From assembly GCF_009389715.1 (NCBI RefSeq), contig NC_052402.1, positions 19,357,985 through 19,421,984 on the forward strand: 64,000 nt of DNA, given 5' to 3'. This document shows positions 22,501 through 32,090 of this stretch, one piece after another; position 1 is the first letter of the stretch, and each line of letters starts with the position of its first letter. The position numbers and the translations under genes were made by a program. Source of the DNA: Phoenix dactylifera. Its lineage: Eukaryota; Streptophyta; Magnoliopsida; Arecales; Arecaceae. The notes under the pieces are model-generated. The model was not told where the DNA came from and searched no databases. It saw nothing but the letters and a program-made list of their open reading frames with translations.

Positions 22501-25353
22501 TCTAGTAAGCATAGCATGATATTTGAAATGTATTCAAACAAGCTCTTAAATTTGTTGGAAAGTTGTTCGGAAGGGGTGTCTTTTGTTTCTCTGAAATGGT
22601 TTGATATATGTAGTGTGGTCAAATAATGACCAAATAAAGCAAATGTAGTGGCTCAGTGCATAATATGCAATTGAAAATAGTGGCTTAAAGTTGATACCAA
22701 AAAGAATAACATAAAGGAAGAAGTTCCTAAATTAGGAAACAAGGACAAAAAAGAGCAAAAAGAAGAAGTGAAATAAGTGATGGAAGAGAGTAACAAAATG
22801 TAGAGAGGGGAATGAGGAGGGATGCAAGACTGAAATTTTGCTCTATGTCCACTTTGTAATATTTTCCTAGGTCTACTTCTTTGATGTTAAAAGAACAAAA
22901 TATCCCCAAGTGGGGTTATTATGTAAATTTTGTCATTATAATCAGGCCCAAATACATGTAAGTGATGACCAAAACATGGAATTATTAGCAATAGCTCCGT
23001 ACATCGAAAGAATTCCCCATTATGGCTTTTGTGTAAAATTTGGCGAAACAATCTAGCCCAAAGACATTATAATTGAAGGCCAAAACATGAAAAAAAAACA
23101 CCTGGCCTCATTTAAATCCATAGATTTCTTATCAACACTCCTCTTCATGCTAGGACATATGCGTGTCTCACTCCTAGTTTGTAATCAAAAGAATGGTATT
23201 GAGAGCATCCTGAAGATTTCATCAGGATACCATTAGCTAATTCCTATCTACTAGTTTTCCTTCTATGTCCTTTTTTTGGTCGATTTACAAGATATAGAAT
23301 TAGTTGCTAAGTGGATTGCTTCTGTACATTAACCATATCTACTATTTGTACTCTTATTTCCTCCTTATTTCTCAACCTATAAAAATGTCTTTTGGGAGAA
23401 AGAAACATGTTAAAGAAGATAAGGAGCTAGAACAGCGACCTCTTGTGCACATTGTCATTGACCTGTTTTGAGTATACTTTGCACTTCACCTTGCCTTTCA
23501 AAGGCTAAGCAATGTCATACCCAAGGTACGCTGTCTCGGTATTGGGCTCCATATCGGTGCCACACTATCATTATGTCAGTATAGCATGGTATGAGGCCGG
23601 TTTGGTGTACTAAGTATTGGTATGCCTCCTGTACCGTGTACCGTTATCGTCCATACTGGTGCTACACTATCACTATGTCAGTACAGTATAGTATGGGGCT
23701 GGTTTGGTGTACTGAGTATCGATATATCCTCCATACCGTGTACCACTACCGAACTGGTACGACATCTCCATACTATCCTGTTCAGCCCGTACTGTCTGGT
23801 TCGGTATGGTATAGCAAACCGTGGTCATATCTTTCATCACAATTCCACTCCTATCGGTTGTTAGAGAGAATTAGAAGTATCATGAGCTACAGGTAGGGGC
23901 GGCTCAATACATTCTGGGGCTTAAGGCGAATCCAATGAACGGGGCCTCTTTTTTTTAATAATAATTTTTTTAATAAATATAAAATACTTAAAAAAATATA
24001 TAAAAATAGATAGCTATCAAGTACATTATTTCAACAAAGATACATGAATCTAACAAAGATAGACAAGAAGCTTTTTCAATTTAATATAATTCTTGAATGG
24101 AACCACATAAAAGTAATTACTCTAAATGAAGGGCCATGAAACTGATTAAATAACTGAGATAATGCTTGGCAATACTGTTTACCGTGAAAAGGTCATCCCA
24201 TGGCACTTCATGGTCAAGGTAGAGAAAAGAATTTGTCCATAAAGGAACCTCTCTATAAGAGAAAGTAGGGTCATTATGGGAAATTCACCCCATCCCATCA
24301 TCTCCCCTTCAAGTAAGTACCCAAGCGGCAACTGCAACATCACAGCACAGCAGCCATTCAACCCCCTCCCTCCTTTTCTCTCTCTACCACCCAAGAAGGG
24401 AGAAGAAACCGAGAGGAGAAAACTAAAAAAATCTCCACCCTCCAAGAAATCCATCTCCAATCCCCCTATCTTTCTTCCGGATGGCCCAGCTGGATCAGGA
24501 GTAATGTGAGGGAAGGAAAACCAAGACCAAAACCAAAAAAGAGAAGGGATGAAAGATAAAGAGTGGCTTCAGGCGTCTATCAAGCCAACCAAATCCCTCC
24601 TCTCTCTCTCCCTCTCCCCACCCAAAACAAAACTACTGTCCCCAACTTCCCAAATTACCCCTCTGCAGGCCAAGAAACTCTCCACCTCCCTTCCATCAAG
24701 GGGGAAGACTCGTAGCCAGCTCCAGATCCCGTTTTATATGGGGCCTTTGCTTCCATTTGGTCAGCCTCCCGGGGGCCTTCCATTGGCCCGGGGCTGGTCG
24801 CCTAGGGCTCGGGCCGGCCTTGGCTACAGGATCAGGGTTTTACATTATTTTCCTTTGAAAACAATAGCAAAGCTGCAAACTTTTCCAAAACATGTTTATG
24901 GGGGATGAGATAAATGGCAGTTCACACAAGGAGAAAACAATGTTCATACATTACAGGGTCCCTTGCTCAGCTTTCCAACTGAGATCTGGTACCCTCCTTT
25001 GGTGGGAAGCAGGCCAACTCTGCACTGATAACCCCACACTCTAATATACATATATGCATATACTGTTCTTTTTGAAACCTCATCTATCATGTTCTCTTAT
25101 ATCTGACATGGTGTAGAATGGACTGTTGAGAACTTATATTCATTACGAGCCCGCTTTTTTTTTTTTGTTGTTTCCCTTTAATTGTTATTAATTGAGTTGC
25201 TTTGCAGAGCCCATTCTCACAATGGGAAGCATTGAGTGTGTTACGTGGGATGATGGCTGGACAACAGTTACGGCTGATGGCGGCCGGGCTGCACAGTTTG
25301 AGCATACAATATTGATTACAAGGACTGGTGCAGAGGTTTTGACGAAGTACTGA
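1574..25353 (+). CDS. MAP1B: Methionine aminopeptidase type 1, organellar (MAP1B-like), ten exons
   Basis: Removes the initiator methionine from nascent proteins, probably in plastids and/or mitochondria. Exons read by eye: 1574-1700, 6333-6411, 9071-9308, 11248-11409, 11514-11555, 14574-14645, 16574-16653, 18906-19003, 22143-22190 and 25208-25353. Every intron is GT-AG and the phases join into 1092 nt, 363 residues plus stop. Residues 1 to about 65 form a Ser/Arg-bearing presumed transit peptide. The linker contains [10 protein letters not shown] and [10 protein letters not shown], typical of plant plastid MAP1. The pita-bread catalytic domain follows, with metal ligands D210, D221, H284, E316 (its codon is split by intron 9) and E347, and with substrate-pocket H193 and H291; spacing matches bacterial MetAP. 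The start at 1574 has a purine at -3 and G at +4, but the frame is open back to ATG 1361. MAP1C or MAP1D identity is possible; the enzyme family itself is secure. Confidence 0.9.
1955..2427. mobile_element. Tourist-like MITE in MAP1B intron 1
   Basis: The ends are inverted repeats: GGACTCGTTTGGTTTG on the left and, reverse-complemented, GGACTCATTTGGTTTG on the right, 15 of 16 matching. CTA flanks both ends (1952-1954 and 2428-2430), as expected for the 3-bp target duplication of PIF/Harbinger elements, although TTA or TAA is the usual form. 473 bp, no coding capacity. Confidence 0.6.
2488..4619 (-). mobile_element. 3' LTR of a Del/Tekay-type Ty3/Gypsy element, antisense in intron 1
   Basis: Read on the minus strand, this 2132-bp block starts TGTGAAGGCTCG and ends GGGCGTGACA, the TG...CA boundaries of an LTR. 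Immediately upstream on that strand (4620-4660) lies sequence like the end of Del/Tekay pol followed by a purine-rich tract, the usual context of a 3' LTR. It contains stretches of low complexity and no gene. The long LTR length fits the Del lineage. Confidence 0.7.
4620..5880 (-). pseudogene. Broken gag of the Del/Tekay-type element
   Basis: On the minus strand, open segments 5748-5335 and 5335-4844 encode a retrotransposon Gag capsid region (motifs [15 protein letters not shown] and [15 protein letters not shown]) followed by a zinc-knuckle region. It is broken by a stop where a Trp is expected just upstream of 5748, and by a frame change near 5340 in a run of A/T. The zinc knuckle reads [14 protein letters not shown], so the final cysteine is replaced by Trp. 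Almost all of pol is missing: the gag end is followed within about 200 bases by the pol 3' end and the LTR. The 5' LTR is also absent, so this is an internally and terminally deleted copy. Confidence 0.8.
5881..7852. other. Intron 1 end, exon 2 and first part of MAP1B intron 2
   Basis: Apart from exon 2 (6333-6411), I see no genes or recognisable elements. The sequence is ordinary AT-rich intron with scattered short ORFs that have no family resemblance. Confidence 0.5.
7853..8586. mobile_element. hAT-like non-autonomous element in MAP1B intron 2
   Basis: Flanked by GTTGTAAC (7845-7852) and CTTGTAAC (8587-8594), 7 of 8 identical, consistent with an 8-bp target duplication. The left end starts CAAGTTTTGAAG and the right end reverse-complemented starts CAAGGTTTTAAA, a weak terminal inverted repeat. 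The left part contains a degenerate series of CAGTTTTGG-like blocks (about 7880-8000). No coding capacity. Confidence 0.5.
8624..8931. repeat. Diverged tandem duplication in intron 2
   Basis: Unit 1 (8624-8791) and unit 2 (8792-8931) share CCATAGTT, TAACAATGATGTATGCATG, TTAATGCAT and TAGTTTGGTTTCCTTTTTCT in the same order. Unit 2 is about 28 bp shorter. The block directly follows the hAT-like element. Non-coding. Confidence 0.75.
9309..11247. other. MAP1B intron 3
   Basis: AT-rich intron sequence with a short (TA)n run at about 10418-10438. No other supported feature. Confidence 0.5.
12088..12146. repeat. Short inverted repeat in intron 5
   Basis: CCTTTCTCCCTCTATTTC (12088-12105) pairs with GAAATAGAGGAGAAAGG (12130-12146), a 17-bp stem with one bulge and a 24-base loop. 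It could form a hairpin in the pre-mRNA. No evidence that it is a processed small RNA. Confidence 0.6.
13003..13501. mobile_element. hAT-like non-autonomous element in MAP1B intron 5
   Basis: The left end reads TAGGGCTGAAAATGG and the right end reverse-complemented reads TAGGGGTGGAAGTGG. Flanking octamers AGTGGAAG (12995-13002) and AGTAGATG (13502-13509) match at 6 of 8, an aged target duplication. 499 bp, internally rich in GGATA and ATATCC motifs, with no transposase. Confidence 0.6.
13502..16573. other. Rest of intron 5, exon 6 and intron 6 of MAP1B
   Basis: Exon 6 is at 14574-14645. The remaining sequence is AT-rich. Around 14940-15450 there is a block with recurring GGATATGGATAC and TATCGGG-like motifs that looks like a decayed insertion, but I could not define its ends or a target duplication. 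Confidence 0.4.
16996..17220. mobile_element. Possible hAT-like insertion rich in GGTACCGG motifs
   Basis: Intron 7 block dense in GTACCGGTA and GGTACCGG motifs, with ends CAAGTTCCGC and (reverse-complemented) CAAGGTTCAG. The composition resembles the element at 23522-23823. The flanks GTACATAG and GTACTGTA share only four leading bases, so the boundaries are tentative. Confidence 0.3.
17229..18905. other. Remainder of MAP1B intron 7
   Basis: Ordinary AT-rich intron. Short ORFs on both strands show no recognisable family. No supported element. Confidence 0.45.
19601..20379. mobile_element. hAT-like non-autonomous element in MAP1B intron 8
   Basis: The left end TAGGGCTGCAAATGGGTTGG and the right end, reverse-complemented AAGGGATGCAAATGAGTTGG, form inverted repeats. 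Both ends are followed by GGGTC-rich motifs. The ends share TGCAAATG with the element at 33903-34750, so the two probably belong to one family. No matching 8-bp flank remains (GTTTTGAA against GGGGCGAT), which suggests an old or rearranged insertion. No transposase. Confidence 0.6.
20380..22142. other. Second half of MAP1B intron 8
   Basis: AT-rich intron with a pyrimidine microsatellite (listed separately) and a TTC/TCT-rich tract at about 21395-21560. No gene or defined mobile element seen. Confidence 0.45.
20796..20848. repeat. (CT)n microsatellite in intron 8
   Basis: About 25 bases of uninterrupted CT repeats, followed by an interrupted CTCT/CTCG extension. Confidence 0.85.
23522..23823. 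mobile_element. Short hAT-like element with an internal tandem duplication, MAP1B intron 9
   Basis: Flanked by GTCATACC (23514-23521) and GTCATATC (23824-23831), 7 of 8 identical. The ends are CAAGGTACGCT and (reverse-complemented) CACGGTTTGCT. Inside, a unit of about 102 bp starting GGTGCCACACTATCA (23556) is repeated as GGTGCTACACTATCA (23658). 302 bp, non-coding; ORFs through it are artefacts. Confidence 0.6.
23894..24822. mobile_element. hAT-like non-autonomous element, MAP1B intron 9
   Basis: Exact 8-bp flanking duplication GCTACAGG at 23886-23893 and 24823-24830. The element begins TAGGGGCGGCTCAA and ends in GGGCCGGCCTTG, an imperfect inverted repeat whose similarity continues inward as gapped GGGC/GGCG blocks. 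929 bp. The interior has C-rich stretches and small ORFs without transposase similarity. Confidence 0.65.
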
Positions 25354-26883
25354 GGTCCGTGGATATTCCTCACTGGTTTCCTGCGTCTAGCAATCTAAAA
25401 TTTTGCAAATCTAATTTCATTCTTAGAAAGCTAATGTGAGCAAACCCACTTAGAAGTTCAATGTAAAATTTTGTAGAGGTATTTTTTTTGTAGTCTCTGA
25501 TCTTATATGATTTTATGTAGTAATAACTATATTCGTTTCTGGAAATCTGAACCTCCGAATGGATGTTTTTATTGGACTGATTGTTGAAGCCATTTCATAA
25601 ATTTTGAGCGCATTCAGCAAGCAGGTTATGAGCTTTTTGCAAACATGGCAGTACACGCATGAATGATCAAGCAGATGGATGTTTGTGACCCAGGCAGCAG
25701 ATTCAACAAATACCTCGGTTCCAACCGAATTTGAAGTGGAAAGATGGATGTGATATTGGTTCTTTTCCTCTTAGCCGTATTTTGAGTGTCTCATTTGATA
25801 TGCAGGACATGTATTTGGCGCAAATCATATCTAAATATGAAACCGGATGGGTCTTCAGGGTGCAGCAGTTGCCTATTTGCCAGTGCCTGCCTCGCCTGCA
25901 CTTCGCATTAATGTATCTCCATGGGGCAGCTATCCTGGGTGTGAATATTATCACATACCGAACCATGGCAGATGGTGATCTATGCCACAGAAAGAACTAA
26001 ATTTTGGTGCCATGGAGACTTATTATATTTACTATAAGCTTGGGTCCGGCGGATTCACAATCATATGGATATCCAAAAAGCTTGCAGGGAAATGTCTCTT
26101 CTCATGCTTACATCTAGGAGGAAGTAATGCATATAAATTTCCTAAGCAGAACGTTGGGGAAAACGAAGAAGGATCTTTATTTCAGGAATCAGCTACTGTT
26201 CAAGATGTGTCATTGATGTTATAGCTTGAAAGGGATAGGTTAACAAGCACTGAATGACACAAGTGGTGATGATTCAAAGCATTAATTCATCAAAGTGGGA
26301 AAAGCAGCGTTCCGAGCTGATGCTCGTGAAAATGAAAGTTTAATATATATCATCGGAAGAACATCTGATTTGATCAAGATAAATGATTGGTGCTATAGCT
26401 GGACAAAGTTTGTGGTTAGGCGCCGAAAAATTTAAATACATTGTGAGCTGCTTTTGATGCTTAGTTTATTGCAAATTGTCTCTACTGTTTCCAAAATTGT
26501 CTCTACTTTAAACCCGATGCAGAGTGAAACCTCCTTTTAATAAACATACTTCATGTTTTAAAAATTTCTCTAAACTATGTTCTGCTGGTAGAGAGTGGAG
26601 ACTAAGATGGTAATGGACAGACATGTTTGCCCATCGAGATTTCTTGTACAAGTCAAAGAGTTTTTTTTTTTTCCCTTGAACTGGTAACTTTACACAGCCC
26701 TACGATAAGGATACCCACTCGTAACAGTCATTAACACATCTCGAAAATAACTGGATAATGTTAATGAGGATTCCCAAAGATCGGATTCACTATAATTGGT
26801 TACAAAGAATGCCACCTAGTTAGCTATTTTATTAGCCCCTTTGAAGGCATATTTAGAGGATATTTCTAAAGGGGAACTCTGTC
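25354..26883 (+). other. MAP1B 3' flank
   Basis: The first few hundred bases presumably include the MAP1B 3' UTR. Short open frames at 25731-26224 have no recognisable family. A segment after a possible acceptor at about 25858 reads in a protein-like way for some 38 codons, but I cannot assign it. Confidence 0.4.
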
Positions 26884-27075
26884 ATGGTAGTTGACTGGAT
26901 ACGGAGATGGGATTCGGATGGAGACGAGCACCCACTGCTTTGCAAGATCCGCGATCTGGTCAGAAAGATAGGTTTTTTCCAAATAGCACATGTTTATCGG
27001 AACTCGGGAGACAAACAGTGCGGCAAATTAGATTGCCTTCTTTTTGGCTCGGCATTTGGATGGAGTAATTTAGAC
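26884..27075 (+). pseudogene. LINE-type RNase H (RVT_3-like) fragment
   Basis: A 64-codon open segment contains VVDWIRR, HPLLCKIRDLVRKIG and FQIAHVYR, the pattern of the RNase H-like domain at the end of plant LINE reverse transcriptase proteins. The frame loses the expected continuation after HVYR. Upstream sequence is not open in the same frame. This is a small relic lying between the two host genes. Confidence 0.5.
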
Positions 27076-27162
27076 TAGGATCGGAAATATACCTCACCCT
27101 CTATATTATTTTTTTTCTTTTGATTTGGCAGGCTGTACTTATGTGAGAACTATATCTATGCC

Positions 27163-27168
<6 letters not shown>

Positions 27169-27207
<39 letters not shown>

Positions 27208-27208
27208 T

Positions 27209-27239
<31 letters not shown>

Positions 27240-27256
27240 GGGGGGGGGGGGGGGGG
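27169..27256. repeat. Stacked TA, A-rich and poly-G tract
   Basis: (TA)n at 27169-27203 is followed by an A-rich run with single G interruptions, then about 18 consecutive G (27239-27256). Low-complexity sequence; homopolymer length may be unreliable in assemblies. Confidence 0.85.
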
Positions 27257-28096
27257 TTGGGAGAAAGAGAGGCATATTTAGCCACACTAAACAGAGATGT
27301 TTAAATACCTCGGACCCACGGTAATCAATAACAAGAAATGTCACTCCATCAGTTGCTTTATTAATTTCCCTGCAGACATGCTTTGCTACATTAGGCAAAG
27401 CCATCTCACACGTGCTCCAGCATGTGCTAGATACTAGAATCACGTGGAACTCTTTTTTATAGGCGCCAAAACGGCTGGAACCCGGAACCAGAAGGATGCA
27501 TGCCGCGTGTGCGCAGCTCGGTGTCGGCGAGAACGGGCTCGCTGTCGAGCTCAGACGTACTGAAAAATTAATTCTTAAATCCTATGCCATGGAGAGCGCG
27601 TCATCCCATTCCCATTTGAAAAAAATCTAGCAGGCGGGTGGCCTCTTTGGTCTTTTTGACAGCTCTATTATGCCAAACAGTGAACACGAGATCTAATCCC
27701 ATTTATGAAACCAGAAGAACACGGCATGTAGCGCAAACATGAAGCAACTTCCCTTCAAACAAACATTTCTTAGGCTGAACAAAACCCCTGAGATTGTCCC
27801 GCTCATCTTGTCCGCGTCCTCCTGACAATTCCCAGCCCCCAACCTCCTCTATTATTTCATCATTCACAAGTCCCACTAGTCACAAGTCTCAGAATCACAT
27901 ATTCCAGACACCAGGATAAAGACGGAGGGGGAGGAGGGAACAGTAAGAGAGAAAGGGAGGCTGTAAAACTTAAACACAGAGAGTTATTCCAGTATTCTAC
28001 CCACCTTCTCCCCACCTTCCCTTCCGGAATAATGCTTCCCTCTTCCCCTGGGAATAGTAAAAGCAAAGACCAACTCCACTCGAAAAAGAGACACCC
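27257..28096 (+). other. Upstream region of the glucanase gene
   Basis: No coding sequence. Composition rises in G and C towards 28000, where CT/GA-rich sequence suggests the 5' UTR of the glucanase. I see no unambiguous TATA box. Confidence 0.4.
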
Positions 28097-31000
28097 ATGG
28101 GAATGACTCCCATGCTTTCCATCTTCCACTTCCTCCTCCTTTCCCTCTCCTTCTCCCCCTTATTAGCCGGTAAGACTGCCCTCCAAATCTCAACTTCTCC
28201 TCCTCTTCTCGACTCTCATCATCATTCGCCCATAAATAATTCCTCCATCGTATCTTTGCAGCAGCGGCGAATCAATCAGAAGGCGAGGAGGCGCCGTTCG
28301 TCGGCGTCAGCATCGGCACCGACGTCTCCAACCTCTTCCCGCCGGAGGATCTGGCGGCCTTCTTGAAGTTCCAGCAGATCACCCACATCCGGCTCTACGA
28401 CCCCGACGCGGCCCTCCTCGCCGCCCTCTCCGGCACCGGCATCCGCGTGGTCCTCGGCGTGCCCAACAACCAGCTCCTGGCCCTGGGCTCTTCCAACGCC
28501 ACCGCCGCCGCCTGGGTCGCCCGCTACATCCTTCCCTTCCACCCCTCCACCATCATCTCCGCCGTCGCCGTCGGCGACGAGGTCCCCACCTCCTTCCCTT
28601 CCGTCCTCCCCCTCCTCCTCCCCGCCCTCCGCTCCCTCTCCTCCGCCCTCTCCTCCTCCAACCTCTCCTCCTCCGCCCCTCCCATCAAGCTCTCCACCCC
28701 TCTCCCCTTCTCCGTCATCCTCGATCCCTTCCCCCCCTCCCAAGCCTTCTTCAACCAGACCCTCGTCTCCTCCTTCCTCCTCCCCCTCCTCCAATTCCTC
28801 TCCGACACCGATTCCCCTCTCATGCTCAACCTCTACCCCTACTACGCCTTCATGCAGAGCCGCCGCGTCATCCCCATCGACAATGCTCTCTTCAAACCCC
28901 TCACACCATCGCTCGAGGAGGTCGATCCCAACACCCTCCTCCACTACACCAACGTGCTCGACGCCATGATCGACGCCGCCCACTTCTCGATGAAAAACGT
29001 CAACGTCAGCAATGTCTCCGTTCTCATCACGGAGACGGGCTGGCCCTCCAACGGCTCCCGCAAGGACGAGCCCTTCGCCACCAAGGACAACGCCGACACC
29101 TACAACTCCAATCTCATCAAGCACGTCCTCGACCGCTCCGGGACGCCGCTCCACCCCGAGGTCACTTCGAGCGCCTACATCTACGAGCTGTTCAATGAGG
29201 ATTTGAGGCCGGGGCCGGTGTCGGAGGGGAATTGGGGGCTCTTCCATGGGAACGGGACACCGGTGTACGTGCTTCATGTGTCGGGGAGCGGCGGGTTCCT
29301 GGCGAACGACACGACGAACAGGACGTACTGCGTGGCAGCGGAGGGGGCTGAGGGGAAGGCGCTGCAGGCGGCGCTGGACTGGGCGTGCGGGCCGGGGCGA
29401 GCGAATTGCTCGGAGATACAGCCCGGGGAGAGCTGCTACGATCCCAACAACGTGAGGAGCCACGCATCGTATGCTTTCGATAGCTACTACCAGAAGGAGG
29501 GGAAGCTGGCCGGCTCGTGCCACTTCCAGGGGGTGGCTATGGTCACCACCACCGATCCCAGTAAGTTTGCCGACCTCTTTACTCCGGCAGTCCGTAGTCT
29601 ATAATTCTATGCTGTAGTGCATTAGTTTGAATGATTTAGGGTTGTTGTTGCTTGTTATCGTTCGTGAGCACTGAAAAGGGATCTTCGTTTCTGTGCGCGG
29701 GGGCGGTGGGGCTCGGAGAGGAAATGGGTTGGTAGAAATGGAGTCCTTTGGGGGGCAGAAGAGAGTGGGATGTGAAAGGAGATGGCGCTGAGAGTTGGCC
29801 CGCTTCGGGGAGCGATATGGAAGCCAGAGGGAAAGCAGAGTACGAGCTGAGGAGTGTGGGCTGGATCCTGCTGTAAATTTTGTTTGTTACTCGCCTCTGT
29901 CCGTAGGAAATCGTCACGATTTTTGGTTGGAATCCACGCATAGACCTCTGAAAGAGCCAGGTTTTGGATTTTTAATGCTGGTTTCTGAACACCGATAAGA
30001 AAGCTTTTGGGTTTAATTAATGGGCTACTAAACTTTACTTCTTTTTTTTTTTTGCGGGTAAATCAGATAAATTAAACTGGATGAGTGTAAATACATCCGT
30101 AAAGACCAGCAAATAAAATATTTTATAATAGACTAGAAAAATTTGTTGTGGAATCCCATAACATAGTTATGATGTAATCAGCCATATAAGATGTCACCAC
30201 CTCTCTGTATGTATGAGAAATCTCAATGGAAAGTAATGTATACAACAGTCATATGCAATTTTTCAGTATACATTAGTTTGCTGCTAAGCAATTCAAATTT
30301 TTTTGTATGCACATGAACACACTGAATCTTTAATATAGCATATAAGTCCATTTGATCATGTGAGCATGCGACATGGTGGGCTTTGGCTTTTTACTAGCTG
30401 TAGCTAGAATGAGTATGCCTGGAATATTCTTTCTTGAAGTTAACAAGGAGAATTGTTGGCAGACTTTGCAATTACAATTTGTCATTGACCATTCTAGCCT
30501 TATTCTTCCTATTGACCCATCTTATGCTGCTAGGAGAGCCTCTTCCCTGTCAAAGCCATCTTTTCTTCCATTCTCTGTTGAAGCCTCTCATAATATCGAT
30601 CATTTGGCATTAGCAGTAAACCCTTAACAGCCAACCGAAGAAATTATCAGTTTCGCAAAATGAGCGTTTTATATGGAACATTAAAGAATTAGAGGGTTTA
30701 TATGCAAATTTGTTGAGAAGATTTCGAGTACTAATATGCTTAAAATGACTTTCTAATCAGAAAGGTAAGCTGGCTTTGCAACAAAATGCTGTGTTCCAAT
30801 TCCCAAGTCAGAGACATAACAGCGACGTCATTGTTTGGACAGCCACAAGCCCATAACCGACAATATTGTGGATCTGTAGCTGCAATAAATAGAACAGCAA
30901 ATTCTTACTATAGGAATACATCACTAACAGGAATCTTTGAAGAGGTATTTGTTTTTTTTTAATCTTTTTTCTTTGAAAGTTTTTCTGAGGTGATGCCATC

Positions 31001-31981
31001 TTTGGCCCTAAAACCAGATTGTTGTTGGGTAGCTCAATAATTTATCATTGCAATGTATCTATAGAGTCCCCACCAAATCGAACAGCTTTTATATCCATTA
31101 ATTAGCCAACTTAATTGCTGACAACCAGTTTTCATGGATCCTGAGATGGTCCTGCTTGTTATCACCAATTGCGCATGACACCATCAGCGCCATTTAATCA
31201 AAATCTTTTGCTTTGCATCTAAGGTATCATTATGTGACTGTTGCATACTCGAGGATTCATAATTTGGCTCTAGCTTTTTAGGTATTACTATTGTTCAAAG
31301 TTTTTATATTTTATCATCATTGTTGCTACTAATATTATTTTTCTGGCTGTCCTGGTACATTGGTTGCTGAGAGACAAAGTTGTGGTTGTGTTGCAGGCCA
31401 TGGGGATTGCATCTTTCCTGGAAGGTGAGAACCCTCCTAACCTTCCTGCCTTTTCTCAAAAAATTAAAGATTATGTTTAAAGTTGAGCACTCTGCTGTGA
31501 GTGCTGTCTCAATAGTTGTTCCTCAGACTCCATAGTTTCTAGGTTAAATCTTATTCCTCAATGATTGGCAATCATTTAATTAAAGCCTAAGCCATGATGA
31601 GCACATTTAACATTAGTGGGGAAAAAGTATCGTCTAAATGTTTTGAATTCCTGGATATTCCTGAAGAATATTTTCACATTTGATGTGGTACTTCTGTAAG
31701 ATGCATTGTGGAGTTAAAATTTATCCTTGCGCATAATTTTTTTGCGGCAGCTTCAACAAAAATCTAAATTATGGTGGGCCTTTCTATTTGTTTTTTTTTT
31801 GGGCAGCCAGCAAGAGAGGAACATCACCAAGGCAGGAATCAATGCAACTCAGACAAGTAAGGCTGAGGGATACACCAGATTGAGACCAAGAAAAAGATGG
31901 GATCTGAGCTTCCACATTCTTTCCATGGTCATGAGCATGCTGGTGGTGGTTACTTTCTCCACCTCCAACTTCTGGACTTGA
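28097..31981 (+). CDS. Glucan endo-1,3-beta-glucosidase, GPI-anchored, GH17 + X8/CBM43
   Basis: Hydrolyses beta-1,3-glucan (callose) at the cell surface or plasmodesmata. Exons 28097-28169, 28262-29560, 31397-31424 and 31807-31981 join to 524 residues. Residues 1-24 are a hydrophobic signal peptide. GH17 domain follows: proton donor E131 in AVAVGDE, nucleophile E282 in LITETGWPS, and LFNEDLRPGP near its end. The X8/CBM43 domain starts near residue 380 (TYCVAAEG, LDWACG, SCYDPN, SHASYAF), with Tyr where Trp is usual before the first Cys. HGDCIFPG is encoded by the 28-nt exon 3. The C-terminus (HILSMVMSMLVVVTF) is a GPI-attachment tail. The exon 2 acceptor is a tandem CAGCAG that could add or drop one Ala. 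Exon 2 is extremely GC-rich at third positions, which opens a long false ORF on the other strand. Closest family members are plant glucanases of the At2g01630/At1g66250 type. Confidence 0.92.
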
Positions 31982-32084
31982 TGGCAGGCAACAAAGAAGT
32001 GTGTGCATTCTCTTCATCAATTTTGTAAAAGCTCATGATTTACGAACATCGTCCTCGTTATTCATTTTGTAATATCATGTCCTC

Positions 32085-32090
32085 AATAAA
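32085..32090 (+). terminator. Probable polyadenylation signal of the glucanase gene
   Basis: AATAAA lies 104 bases after the stop codon, in T-rich sequence with TTTGTAAT just upstream. Typical plant 3' end context; no transcript evidence. Confidence 0.45.

Noticed and set aside
28276..29523. 415-codon ORF on the minus strand
   Set aside because: It is the exact antisense of glucanase exon 2. High GC at third positions removes stops on the other strand; the peptide is low-complexity Gly/Glu/Val and resembles no family.
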